Positions 17,039 through 25,781 of a stretch of 49,999 bases of DNA are shown here, in pieces. The number at the start of each line of letters is the position of its first letter. The first letter of the stretch is position 1. The notes under the pieces were generated by a model. The model was not told the DNA's origin. It ran no database searches and was given only the letters and a program-made list of their open reading frames with translations. The DNA is taken from contig CAMFHP010000061.1 of NCBI GenBank assembly GCA_945952225.1, positions 1 to 49,999 of the forward strand. The letters run 5' to 3'. The position numbers and the translations under genes are program-made. The stretch comes from an uncultured Myxococcaceae bacterium (GTDB lineage: Bacteria > Myxococcota_A > Polyangia > Polyangiales > Ga0077539).

Positions 17039-17971
17039 ATGAACTTCCTGGCCCACCCGTGCACCCTGCGGCAGCTCCAGTACGCGGTGGCCGTGGCCGA
17101 GAGCCTGAGCTTTCGTCGCGCCGCCGAGGCCTGCCGCGTGTCGCAGCCCGCGCTCTCGGCCCAGATCGCCGAGCTCGAAGGCACCCTCGGCGTGACCCTC
17201 TTCGAGAGGGACCGACGGCGGGTGATGGTGACCGCCGCGGGCGCCGAGGTGCTGCTCCGCGCGCGCCGCGTGCTCGTCGAGGCCGATGACCTGGTCTCCT
17301 CGGCCCGTCGCGCGGGCGATCCCTTCTCGGGCGCGCTGCGCGTGGGGGTGATTCCCACGATCTCGCCGTACCTCCTCCCGGCGCTCGTGCCCGCCATTCG
17401 CGGGGAGCATCCGAAGCTCGCGATCCAGTGGCTCGAAGAGCGCACGCGCGTGCTCGTCGACCGCCTCGACGCGGGCTCGCTCGACGCCGCGGTGCTCGCC
17501 CTCGAAGCCGACCTCGGCGCCCTCGAACACGCGGTGCTGTTGCGCGATCCCTTCGTGCTCGCCGCGCCCGTGGGGCACCGCCTCGCGAAGGGACGCGGGC
17601 CCGTGAAGCTCGATGATCTCCGCGGCGCCGAGATGCTGCTGCTCGATGAAGGGCACTGCCTCCGCGACCAGGCGCTGTCGTTCTGCGCCGACGCCGACGT
17701 GCGCGAGGCGGGCTTTCGCGCGACGAGCCTCTCGACGCTCGCGCAGATGGTCGCCGGGGGCGCGGGTGTGACGCTGCTCCCGCAGATCGCCGTGGCCACG
17801 GAGGCGCGCCGCGGAGACCTCCGCATCCGACGCATCGCCGCCCCGACGCCGAAGCGCACGCTCGTGCTCGCGTGGCGCCGACGCTCTCCGCTCGCGGGCG
17901 CGTTGCAGACGCTCGCCGCGACGTGCCGCAGCGCCGCGGAACACGCAGCCCGCGCGGGCACGCAGCCGTAG
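17039..17971 (+). CDS. oxyR: LysR-family hydrogen peroxide sensor OxyR
   Basis: 310 residues. The N-terminal winged helix-turn-helix (TLRQLQYAVAVAESLSFRRAA to ERDRR) is followed by a LysR substrate domain with Cys207 and Cys216 in DEGHCLRDQALSFC. The nine-residue spacing equals that of Cys199/Cys208 in E. coli OxyR, which form the peroxide-induced disulfide. It should activate ahpC-ahpD, from which it diverges. The start fits the family N-terminus, and no Shine-Dalgarno is seen. Confidence 0.95.
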   Translation: MNFLAHPCTLRQLQYAVAVAESLSFRRAAEACRVSQPALSAQIAELEGTLGVTLFERDRRRVMVTAAGAEVLLRARRVLVEADDLVSSARRAGDPFSGALRVGVIPTISPYLLPALVPAIRGEHPKLAIQWLEERTRVLVDRLDAGSLDAAVLALEADLGALEHAVLLRDPFVLAAPVGHRLAKGRGPVKLDDLRGAEMLLLDEGHCLRDQALSFCADADVREAGFRATSLSTLAQMVAGGAGVTLLPQIAVATEARRGDLRIRRIAAPTPKRTLVLAWRRRSPLAGALQTLAATCRSAAEHAARAGTQP

Positions 17972-18006
17972 AACCACGACGCGCACCGGGACTATCCTCG
18001 CGCGCG

Positions 18007-20295
18007 ATGCGCCCCCGCCTTCTGCTCGCCTTCGTCGCGCTCGCGGCCTGCTCCGACCCGACGCCCGCGGTGACCGACGCCGTCGCCGATGCACGCGTCG
18101 ACGCGAGTGACGGGACCGTCGTCGAAGATGTGACCCCCGAGGCGCCGGTGCGCGCGACGGCGCCGCTGATCCGCTACGTCGATCCGCTCATCGGAACGGG
18201 CGGCGAGGGCTTCGGCACGGGCAGCGCGTTTCCGGGACCGCAGCGTCCCTTCGCGTTGGCGCGCCCCGGGCCCGACACGACGAACGCGCAGGGCGCCGCG
18301 GTGAACTACGCCCACTGCGCGGGCTACGCGCATTTCGACACGCACATCGCGGGCTTCAGCCAGCTCCACATGCACGGCACCGGCGTCGTCGACTACGGGA
18401 TGCTGGGCTTCATGCCCACGGCCGGCATGAGTGCCGCGAAGACCACGCAGCGCGGCCGCCTCGCGCCCTTTCGCCACGCGCGGGAGCGCGCGCGTGTCGC
18501 CTCGTACGACGTGACCTTCGACGGCAGCGAGATCCGCACCGAGGTCACCGCGACGGACCACGTGTCGCTCTACCGGGTGAGCTTTCCCGCGGGCTCCGAC
18601 GGGCACCTGCTCTTCGACGTGGGCCACGCGCTGCCCGACGTGACCGTGACCGACGGGGCGGTCGAGGTCGATGCGATGCGCAACGAGCTCCGTGGGCGTG
18701 TGCGCATCGAGGGGCCGTACTCGAACCGCGCGGGCGGCGTGACCGCGTACTGGGTCGCACGGGTGTCATCGGGGCTCGCGCGTGCGGGCACCTGGCGTGA
18801 TGGCGCGCTCGACGCGTCGGGTGCTGCGAAGACGGGCGCGGCGGTGGGTGTGTATGTGCCCGTCGACACGGCGATGGCGCGCACGGTGACCGTGGCCATC
18901 GGGCTCTCGCTCAGCGACGTCGACCACGCGCGCGCCAACCTCGACGCCGAGGCGATGGACCTCGATTTTGACCGCGTGCGACGCGAGGGCGAGGCGCTGT
19001 GGGAGCCGCTCCTCGCGCGCGTGCAGGCCGAGGCTCGCGGCGAGCGCGCGCTGCGGATGCTCTACACGGCCGTCTATCACACGCTGCTCATGCCCACGCT
19101 CGTGAGCGACGTCGACGGCACGTACCGCGGCGTCGACGGCATGGTGCGACGCGCCGAGGGCCAGCGGCTCTACAGCGACCTTTCGCTCTGGGACACCTTC
19201 CGCACGGAGCACCCGTGGCTCGCGACGGTGTACCCCGAGTATCAGCGCGACTTCGTGCGCTCGCTGATCGTGATGGGCGATGCGGTGGGGTACTTCCCGC
19301 GGTGGCCGCTGGGATCGGGCGAGACCGGCGGCATGCTCGGCGACTGCGGCGCGCTCATGGTCGCCGACACGTGGATCCGCGGCGTGCGCGACTGGGACGT
19401 TCCTCGCGCGTGGACCATCGCCCGTCGCTCGGCCTTCGAGATGCCCACGCGTCGCGACAACCTCACCGACTACCTCTCGCTCGGGTACACGCCCGTGGAG
19501 TCGGGCGGCGCGAGCGCCTCGAAGACCCTCGAATACGCCTACGCCGACGGGGCCCTCGCGACGATGGCCCGCGGGCTCGGTCACGGCGCCGACGCCGACA
19601 CGCTCGCGATGCGCGCGGGCAACTACCGACGGCTGTGGGATCCGTCGCAGCGCTTTCTCGTGGGGCGCAACCGTGACGGCTCCTTCGCGACGCTCTCGGG
19701 CGCGACGAACTGGCAGCCCTTCTACGCCGAGGGCGCCGCGTGGCAGTACCTCTGGTACGCGCCGCACGACCTCGCGGGCCTCGCCGACACGATGGGCGGA
19801 CGCGACACGATGCTCGCGCGCCTCGACGAGATGTTCGAACTCTCGATGGCCGCGCCGCGCACGCCGCTGCCCGATCGGTACTACTGGCACGGCAACGAGC
19901 CCGACATCCACGCGCCGTGGATCCCGTCGTTCTTCGACGACGCCGCGCGGGCCTCGCGCTACGTCGCGTGGGTGCGCGCCACGCGGTACACCGACGGGCC
20001 CGATGGCATTCCGGGCAACGACGACGCGGGCACGATGAGCGCGTGGTACGTGTTCGCGGCGCTCGGGGCCTTTCCGATCGCGGGCACCGACACGTGGCTC
20101 TTCGCGGCGCCTTCGGTGACGCAGGCCGAGGTCACGCTCGCGGGCGGCGCGGTGCTGCGCGTGCGAGCGCCCGAGGCCGACGGCAACGGTGCGCTCCCCT
20201 CGCGCGTGCAGTGGAACGGCGAGGCCCTCGCGCGGCCGCGCCTCACGCACGACGCCCTCCTGCGCGGCGGCGAGCTGCGCTTCGACCGACCCTGA
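18007..20295 (+). CDS. GH92-family alpha-1,2-mannosidase lipoprotein
   Basis: 762 residues. A lipoprotein signal ends in ALAAC (Cys about 16). The GH92 landmarks follow in order: YVDPLIGTGG, GYAHFDTHIAGFSQLHMHGTG region, YTAVYHTLLMPT, YSDLSLWDTFRT, SGETGGMLGDC, YWHGNEPDIHAPW and GNDDAGTMSAWYVF. The family trims alpha-mannosides from glycoproteins using calcium; here it would sit on the outer membrane or periplasm, perhaps digesting prey or fungal mannans. TATCCT at 17993-17998 is eight bases upstream of ATG with no ribosome site. The following gene starts 19 bases after the stop and may be co-transcribed. Confidence 0.93.
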   Translation: MRPRLLLAFVALAACSDPTPAVTDAVADARVDASDGTVVEDVTPEAPVRATAPLIRYVDPLIGTGGEGFGTGSAFPGPQRPFALARPGPDTTNAQGAAVNYAHCAGYAHFDTHIAGFSQLHMHGTGVVDYGMLGFMPTAGMSAAKTTQRGRLAPFRHARERARVASYDVTFDGSEIRTEVTATDHVSLYRVSFPAGSDGHLLFDVGHALPDVTVTDGAVEVDAMRNELRGRVRIEGPYSNRAGGVTAYWVARVSSGLARAGTWRDGALDASGAAKTGAAVGVYVPVDTAMARTVTVAIGLSLSDVDHARANLDAEAMDLDFDRVRREGEALWEPLLARVQAEARGERALRMLYTAVYHTLLMPTLVSDVDGTYRGVDGMVRRAEGQRLYSDLSLWDTFRTEHPWLATVYPEYQRDFVRSLIVMGDAVGYFPRWPLGSGETGGMLGDCGALMVADTWIRGVRDWDVPRAWTIARRSAFEMPTRRDNLTDYLSLGYTPVESGGASASKTLEYAYADGALATMARGLGHGADADTLAMRAGNYRRLWDPSQRFLVGRNRDGSFATLSGATNWQPFYAEGAAWQYLWYAPHDLAGLADTMGGRDTMLARLDEMFELSMAAPRTPLPDRYYWHGNEPDIHAPWIPSFFDDAARASRYVAWVRATRYTDGPDGIPGNDDAGTMSAWYVFAALGAFPIAGTDTWLFAAPSVTQAEVTLAGGAVLRVRAPEADGNGALPSRVQWNGEALARPRLTHDALLRGGELRFDRP

Positions 20296-20314
20296 GAGAG
20301 AGCCTCCGCACGCG

Positions 20315-20968
20315 ATGAGAGTGGTGAACCTCGCGACCCCGCCGCTGCCCCTGCTCGTGGGCGCCGAGACCTTCGACGGATTCTCGTGGTGTGACAGCAC
20401 CACGCTCGAATGGCGAGGCCCCGGAGACCTCGTGCTCAACGAGCTCGACGACGCGCTGCCGCTGCGCATGGCCTTCGTCTTTCGTGAGCCGTGGAGCCCG
20501 TTGCCCGCGGAGCACGCGTGGCTCCACACGGGGCGCGATCAGGCGCGCGCGCTGGGCCTCGACGACGACGTGATGGCCCTCGCACCGTACGCCATCGACG
20601 ACGCGACGGACCTGCTCTGGGAGCACCGTCGCGCGCCTGCGCAGACCTTCTGGCTCGCGACCGACAACGCGAACGCGCTCTACTGGGCCCTCCACGACTG
20701 GGCGCACTACCACAACCACGGTGACTTCACCGATCGCCCGAGCACGGAGCTCCAGTGCGACGCGGCCGCGCTCGTGTGGCTGTGGATCAACCGCGAGGCC
20801 ATCGGGCTCCCCGACGCGCACTGGGAGGTGCTCCGTCGCGGCGCCTACGAGAACCACCTCGCCCTGCGCGCGATGGAGCCCGCCACGCGGTGTCCTCCCG
20901 CCGACGTGCTCGCCTCGCCCGCGCGCCTCCACGCGCTCGCCGAGGCCGTCACTGCGAGAGCGCGCTGA
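20315..20968 (+). CDS. conserved hypothetical protein, His-rich motif
   Basis: 217 residues, no signal peptide or membrane helix. The distinctive feature is a metal-site-like cluster, HDWAHYHNHGDF (His127, Asp128, His131, His133, His135, Asp137), followed by Glu145 and Asp149. I do not recognise the family. It starts 19 bases after the GH92 gene, so probably shares its transcript, though the product looks cytosolic. Its 3' end overlaps the convergent gene by 20 bases. Upstream in-frame codons inside the GH92 gene are not credible coding sequence. Confidence 0.7.
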   Translation: MRVVNLATPPLPLLVGAETFDGFSWCDSTTLEWRGPGDLVLNELDDALPLRMAFVFREPWSPLPAEHAWLHTGRDQARALGLDDDVMALAPYAIDDATDLLWEHRRAPAQTFWLATDNANALYWALHDWAHYHNHGDFTDRPSTELQCDAAALVWLWINREAIGLPDAHWEVLRRGAYENHLALRAMEPATRCPPADVLASPARLHALAEAVTARAR

Positions 20969-21497
20969 GCGCCCGCGCAAACGCGCGCATCGACCGCACG
21001 GAGAAGCCCACTTCGAACCACAGCGCGAGGAGCGCGACGACGAACACCGCGGCGGGCGGAACCTCGCGGCGCATCGCATCGGGCCACGGAGGCAGCGCTT
21101 CGAAGACCCGTTCGAGCACCTCGACGAGGCGCGCTTCGAGCGTGGGCGGAGGCGGCGGCGGGGCCACGAACGCGGCGGGCTTCACGGGGCCCGACTGCGA
21201 GCTCCGCGGCGCGTGTGCGACGGACGCGCGGGCCTCGGGCATCGGCGCGGCGGCCGTGTGGCGCTGCGGGAAATCGAAGGACGGATCGGGCGTCGCTTCG
21301 GGCGCGAGACCCGGGAGCAGCGACGGGATGTGGTACGCGCCGCTCGCGGTCGCGGCGGTGTCGTTGGCGGCTTCGGTGCCCGGGCCGAAGGTGAGCGTCG
21401 GGAGCGACGCGCGCAGTGGCATCTCCGCGGGCCCCGGATCGTTGAGGGCGGGGTCGTCGAAGGTCAGCGGCGGCAGCGACGGAGCGTGGTGGGGCAT
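20949..21497 (-). CDS. hypothetical C-tail-anchored protein
   Basis: 182 residues. The N-terminal two-thirds is low-complexity (Pro, Ala, Thr), including a run of prolines near residue 112. A short amphipathic segment (LEARLVEVLERVFEALP) precedes one hydrophobic helix near the C-terminus (VPPAAVFVVALLALWFEVGF). This would be a cytosolic protein anchored by its tail, or a small inner-membrane protein. No recognisable domain. The 20-base convergent overlap with the plus-strand gene is tolerated in this compact genome; weak evidence overall. Confidence 0.5.
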   Translation of the reverse strand: MPHHAPSLPPLTFDDPALNDPGPAEMPLRASLPTLTFGPGTEAANDTAATASGAYHIPSLLPGLAPEATPDPSFDFPQRHTAAAPMPEARASVAHAPRSSQSGPVKPAAFVAPPPPPPTLEARLVEVLERVFEALPPWPDAMRREVPPAAVFVVALLALWFEVGFSVRSMRAFARALSALSQ

Positions 21498-21557
21498 CGG
21501 CGTCCTTTGGAGGCGATTGCCCAGAACAACGGAGCCACGGGCTCGACACTTGAGCGC

Positions 21558-22433
21558 TCAGGGCGCGCGGAGCACGGCCCGCTCGTCGAGCGTGTGACCG
21601 CGGCGCCACGCGATGAGCTCGCCGGCGATCGACACGGCGATCTCCTGCGGGGAACGCGCGCCGATCGAGAGTCCCAGCGGCATGCGCACCCGCGCGATGT
21701 GCTCGGGCGCGAAGCCCTTCGCATCGAGCCGGGCCCGCGTGCGCAGGGCCTTCGCGCGGCTGCCGACGCCGCCGACGAACGCGTAGCCCGCGCGCAGCGC
21801 CCACTCGACGGCCTCCTGGTCGAGGGCGTGATCGTGGGTCATCACCAGCACCGCGCCGTCGCGCGCCACGAGCTCACCGAGCGCGCCGTGCGAGCCCGAC
21901 ACGACGCGCGCCTCGGGGAACCGCGCGGGGTCGGCCCAGGCCTCGCGCTCGTCGCACACGGTCACCGCGAATCCGATGCCCACGAGCAGCGGCGTCAGCG
22001 CGGTCGCGACGTGGCCCGCGCCCACAATTCCCACGGCGCGCGCGGCGCAGAGCGGTTCGAGGAGCACGTCGACGGCGCCGCCGCAGCACATGCCCAGCGA
22101 GGCGCCGAGGTTGAACGTGAGGGCCGTCGGCGCGGTCTCCGCGGGGAGCGCCGCGAGCGACGACACCATCGCGCGCAACACCGCACGTTCGAGGGCGCCG
22201 CCGCCGACGGTGCCCGCGCAGCGTCCGTCGCCGAGGAGCACGAGCTTCTGTCCCGGCGTGGCTGGGGCGCTTCCGCGCGTGTCGAGCACCGTGGCGACGA
22301 CCGCGTGTGCGCCGTGCTGCAACGCTGCGGCGACCATCGCGTGCAGCGCGTGGAGCGAGGCCGCCGAGGGCCTTGGGAGCGCCTCGTCGTCGGGCGTCGG
22401 TGCGCCCACCTCGAGCGAGCGTGCGATGCGCAC
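21558..22433 (-). CDS. XdhC/CoxI-family molybdenum cofactor maturation protein
   Basis: 291 residues. The N-terminal XdhC domain shows RGSAPATPGQKLVL, GTVGGGALE and GMCCGGAVDVLLEP; the C-terminal Rossmann domain shows VGIVGAGHVATAL and ends with GARSPQEIAVSIAGEL. XdhC proteins bind molybdenum cofactor, promote its sulfuration and deliver it to xanthine-dehydrogenase-type enzymes; cytosolic. It begins at a GTG directly after the moaA stop codon, so the two are translationally linked. No xdhA/B or coxL target gene lies in the window. Confidence 0.9.
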   Translation of the reverse strand: MRIARSLEVGAPTPDDEALPRPSAASLHALHAMVAAALQHGAHAVVATVLDTRGSAPATPGQKLVLLGDGRCAGTVGGGALERAVLRAMVSSLAALPAETAPTALTFNLGASLGMCCGGAVDVLLEPLCAARAVGIVGAGHVATALTPLLVGIGFAVTVCDEREAWADPARFPEARVVSGSHGALGELVARDGAVLVMTHDHALDQEAVEWALRAGYAFVGGVGSRAKALRTRARLDAKGFAPEHIARVRMPLGLSIGARSPQEIAVSIAGELIAWRRGHTLDERAVLRAP

Positions 22434-23459
22434 TCAGCCACCCGTCGCGCGCATGTTCACCCGCCGCGCGGTCTCTTCGGTGCAGCCGCGCCACGATCCG
22501 TCGGGCTTGAGCGCCCAGGCCTCGTCGAGGCGCGCGCGCACCGTGGCGGCGTCGGCGCCCGCGCGGAGCTCATCGGCCACGCTCACGCCGTCGTTGGTCG
22601 AGAGGCACGGTCGCAGCACGCCGTCGCTCGTCGCGCGCAGCCGGTCGCAGCCCGCGCAGTACGTGTCGGTGGACCCGGTGATGAAGCCCACGCGACGAGC
22701 AGATCCGTCGCGCGCGGAGAGGTACTTCGACGGCCCGCGGTCGGGGTCGCGCTCGCCTGCGCCGTCGACGAGGCGGTGCGCGAGTCGATCGCGCATCTCG
22801 GCGGCGGGCACGAGTCGATCGCGCCAGATGCGTCCGCCTTCGCCAACGCCCATCACCTCGATGAAGCGGGGGGTGATGCCGCGGGCCCAGGCCCAGTCGA
22901 CGAGGGCGTCGAGCTCGTGTTCGTTCTCTCCGCGGAGCACCACGGTGTTGGTCTTCACCTCGTCGAAGCCCGCGTTCACCGCCGCCTCGACGCCGCGGAG
23001 CACCGTGTCGAGGTCGCCGCCGCGGGTGATGCGCGCGAAGCGTTCGGCATCGAGCGAGTCGAGGGAGACCGTGATGCGTTGCAGCCCCGCGTCACGCAGC
23101 GGACGCGCGAGGGCATCGAGCCGTGAGGCGTTGGTGGTGAGCGCGAGGTCGTCGACGCCGAGCGCGCGGACGCGGCGCACCACGTCGAGGAGTCCGCGAA
23201 AGAGCAGCGGTTCGCCGCCGGTGATTCGCACGCGGCGCACACCCGCCTGCACGAGTCCCTCGACGAGCGTGGCCCACGCGTCCACGTCGAGGCGGTCTTC
23301 GGCCGGGAGGTAGCCGTCGAGCATCGAGGGACGGCAGTACACGCAGGCCATGTCGCAGCGGTCGGTCACCGAGATCCGCACGGAGCGCGGCGAGGTGCGC
23401 TCCACGGAGGGCGCGGTCGCGGGCGGTCGGAGCGGGAGCACGGGGAGCGCGAAGGCCAT
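22434..23459 (-). CDS. moaA: GTP 3',8-cyclase MoaA
   Basis: 341 residues (typical ~330). The N-terminal radical SAM cluster is Cys35-x3-Cys39-x2-Cys42 (CDMACVYC). The C-terminal second cluster is in YCAGCDRLRATSDG plus RPCLS, and the protein ends in Gly-Gly, which in MoaA is needed for activity. It catalyses the first step of molybdopterin synthesis, GTP to 3',8-cyclo-GTP. The start at 23459 is chosen because upstream in-frame sequence lacks family similarity. Operon with xdhC (adjacent codons). moaC is not in the window. Confidence 0.95.
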   Translation of the reverse strand: MAFALPVLPLRPPATAPSVERTSPRSVRISVTDRCDMACVYCRPSMLDGYLPAEDRLDVDAWATLVEGLVQAGVRRVRITGGEPLLFRGLLDVVRRVRALGVDDLALTTNASRLDALARPLRDAGLQRITVSLDSLDAERFARITRGGDLDTVLRGVEAAVNAGFDEVKTNTVVLRGENEHELDALVDWAWARGITPRFIEVMGVGEGGRIWRDRLVPAAEMRDRLAHRLVDGAGERDPDRGPSKYLSARDGSARRVGFITGSTDTYCAGCDRLRATSDGVLRPCLSTNDGVSVADELRAGADAATVRARLDEAWALKPDGSWRGCTEETARRVNMRATGG

Positions 23460-23520
23460 GAGCCGCGGCGAGTCTGCGGGCCGGAATGTGCGGGTGTAAA
23501 GCCCCGTCGCGCGCAGCGGG

Positions 23521-24603
23521 CTACGCCACGAGGGGCGCGTCGAACCACCGTCGAAGCGCGACAGGCACGCGGTCGCGCGCATCGGCAGACGGCGCGGGGC
23601 GCACCGACGAGAGCGTGTGCCAGAAGAGCAGCGTCTGCGAGCGCCGCGCGGGGTCTTCGCAGAGCGCACGGAGCGCCGCGAGGGCCTTGCCGCTGTAGGT
23701 CACTTCACCGGGCAGTCCCGTGAGCGTGCGCACCTGCTCGATGCCCGCGATGGCCTCGGGGGTGGGCGCGCCGTACCCCGGTCCGATGGCCTTGTGAAAG
23801 AGCGTGAAGCGCGGTCGCAGCAGCGTCGCGTGCCGGTCGAAGCGCGCGAGAAGACGTTGTGTGGCGCGCTGCACGAGGCCCACGGAGACGCGGTTGCACG
23901 CGGCGAGCGCGGTGATGCGCACGCCCACGATCTCGGTGCTCCACCCGAGCCACGCGGCGCCGAGGCTGAGCGCGGCGAGCGTGCCCGACGAGCCCGCGGG
24001 CACCACGATCACGTCGGGGCGTGGCATGGCGCCGTCGCGCACCTGGGCGTCGAGTTCGAGCATCGCGTCGAGGTAGCCGAGGTTCGCGCGGGGCCCCGAG
24101 GCGCCGGGCATCAAGAGCGCGCTCTGTGGGTCGCGGGCGAGGGCCCTCCACGTGCGCCACACCGTGCGCGCATAGCCGCCGCCGTCGATGAGCTCGGCGC
24201 CTGCTGCGGCGTTCGAGAGAAGCGCCTCGTGGAGGAAGTGCGTCGCGGGCTGGTCGAAGAGCACCGCGGTCACGGGGATGCCGAGGGCCTCGCCGAAGCG
24301 CGCGGTGGCGGTCACCTGCGTCGACGCCGCGCCGCCCGCGGTCACGATGCGCCGTGCGCCGCGCGCCTCGAAGTCTGCGAAGAGGAACTCGAAGCGGCGG
24401 ACCTTGTTGCCGCCGTACACGGGCGAGATGCGGTCGTCGCGCTTGGCCCACACGCGTCCGTGATCGCGCGCGAAGGGCAGCGCCGTGATCCGCTCCACGG
24501 GCGTGGGAACGTGGCACAGCGGACGCCACGGGATCGCATCGCGCATCGCGGGGAGCGCGTCGAAGAGGCGCGGCGCGCGTCGGTCGTGCGGCGGCTCGAA
24601 CAT
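23521..24603 (-). CDS. PLP-dependent ACC deaminase/D-cysteine desulfhydrase family protein
   Basis: 360 residues, fold type II PLP enzyme. The lysine that binds PLP is Lys67 in YGGNKVRRFEF; a glycine-rich phosphate loop appears as VPAGSSGTLAAL, and TAGGAASTQ corresponds to the family's GG.QSNH, with the Asn-His replaced by Thr-Gln. The family deaminates 1-aminocyclopropane-1-carboxylate or desulfhydrates D-cysteine; the substitution means neither substrate can be assigned. Cytosolic. Divergent from the Rieske gene. Confidence 0.85.
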   Translation of the reverse strand: MFEPPHDRRAPRLFDALPAMRDAIPWRPLCHVPTPVERITALPFARDHGRVWAKRDDRISPVYGGNKVRRFEFLFADFEARGARRIVTAGGAASTQVTATARFGEALGIPVTAVLFDQPATHFLHEALLSNAAAGAELIDGGGYARTVWRTWRALARDPQSALLMPGASGPRANLGYLDAMLELDAQVRDGAMPRPDVIVVPAGSSGTLAALSLGAAWLGWSTEIVGVRITALAACNRVSVGLVQRATQRLLARFDRHATLLRPRFTLFHKAIGPGYGAPTPEAIAGIEQVRTLTGLPGEVTYSGKALAALRALCEDPARRSQTLLFWHTLSSVRPAPSADARDRVPVALRRWFDAPLVA

Positions 24604-24656
24604 CGCGCAGATCCTACGCTACGGCCGCGCGCGGCCGTCTGATACAACGCCGGTTC

Positions 24657-25778
24657 GTGAGCGACGACGATCTGCACGACGATGCGCCCGACCTCCCCGG
24701 TGCGCGCGCGGTGATCCCCCTCTCGGGCCTCACGCGGGGCCGCGTCTCCGTCGCGCGACCGACGGCGTGGTGGTACGCGGTGGCCACGTCCGACGAGCTC
24801 GGCGCGACCTCCATCGGCCGCACGCTGATGAACATGCCGCTCGTGCTCTTTCGCGACGAGCGGGGACGTCCCGCGGCGCTGCTCGACCGATGCCCGCACC
24901 GCAACGTTCCCCTCTCGGGCGGGCCCGTGCGCAGCGGCCAGATCGAGTGCGCGTACCACGGCTGGCGCTTCTCGGGTGACGGGCGCTGTCGGCACATTCC
25001 CTCGCTCAAGGGCGACTGCGAGGGGCGCGCGCGCAACGCGCCGTCGTTCGCCACGCGCGAGCTCGACGGCTTCATCTGGGTGTACGCCACGCCCGACGTG
25101 GAGCCCACGCGCGAGCCCTACCGCTTCGCCCTCGCGACCACGCCGGGATACACCTCCGTGCGCCAGGTGGTCGAGGCGCCGGGCACGCTCTTCTCGACGG
25201 TCGAGAACGCGCTCGACGTGCCCCACACGGCCTTTCTGCACCGGGGACTCTTTCGCGCCGAGAGCCGAGGCATCACGATCACCGCGGTGGTGCGCCGCCG
25301 CGCAGACCGCGTCGAGGCCGAGTATCTGGGCGAGCCCCGTCCGCCAGGGCTCGTGGCGAAGCTGCTCTCTCCCTCGGGCGGCATGGTCACGCACTTCGAC
25401 CGCTTCGTGCTCCCCTCGGTGGCCGAGGTCGAGTACCGCATCGGCGACGAGAACCACATTCTCATCGCGAGCGCGATGACGCCGGTGAGCGACTTCGTCA
25501 CGAAGGTGTTCTCGCTCGTGAGCTTCAAGCTCCGCGTGCCCGCGGCGGTGGTGAAGCCCGTGCTCACGCCCCTCGCGTTGCAGATCTTTCAGCAGGACGC
25601 GGTGATCCTCCGCAAGCAGACCGAGACCATCGCGCGCTTCGGCGGCGAGCAGTTCGCGTCGACGGAGATCGACGTGCTCGGGCGACACATCTGGCGGTTG
25701 CTTCGCTCGGCGGAGCGCGGCGAGGTCGGTGCGGGCGACGCGGTGCTCGAGGAACACCGCGTCGAGCTCGTGGTGTGA
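24657..25778 (+). CDS. Rieske [2Fe-2S] non-heme iron oxygenase
   Basis: 373 residues from GTG 24657. The Rieske cluster ligands are Cys79-x-His81 (RCPHRNVPL) and Cys98-x2-His101 (CAYHGW). The catalytic iron site ENALDVPHTAFLH gives His190, His195 and the bridging Asp187. The architecture matches terminal oxygenase components of the cholesterol-7-desaturase/vanillate-demethylase type, which need a separate reductase; none is in the window. Two hydrophobic stretches near 275-300 might associate with a membrane. TACAAC at 24644-24649 lies seven bases before the start. Confidence 0.9.
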   Translation: MSDDDLHDDAPDLPGARAVIPLSGLTRGRVSVARPTAWWYAVATSDELGATSIGRTLMNMPLVLFRDERGRPAALLDRCPHRNVPLSGGPVRSGQIECAYHGWRFSGDGRCRHIPSLKGDCEGRARNAPSFATRELDGFIWVYATPDVEPTREPYRFALATTPGYTSVRQVVEAPGTLFSTVENALDVPHTAFLHRGLFRAESRGITITAVVRRRADRVEAEYLGEPRPPGLVAKLLSPSGGMVTHFDRFVLPSVAEVEYRIGDENHILIASAMTPVSDFVTKVFSLVSFKLRVPAAVVKPVLTPLALQIFQQDAVILRKQTETIARFGGEQFASTEIDVLGRHIWRLLRSAERGEVGAGDAVLEEHRVELVV

Positions 25779-25781
25779 GCG

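Noticed and set aside
16381-17961. Extension of the ahpC frame across the oxyR gene
   Set aside because: The AhpC family N-terminus begins at 16914 with a ribosome site, and oxyR on the opposite strand is complete.
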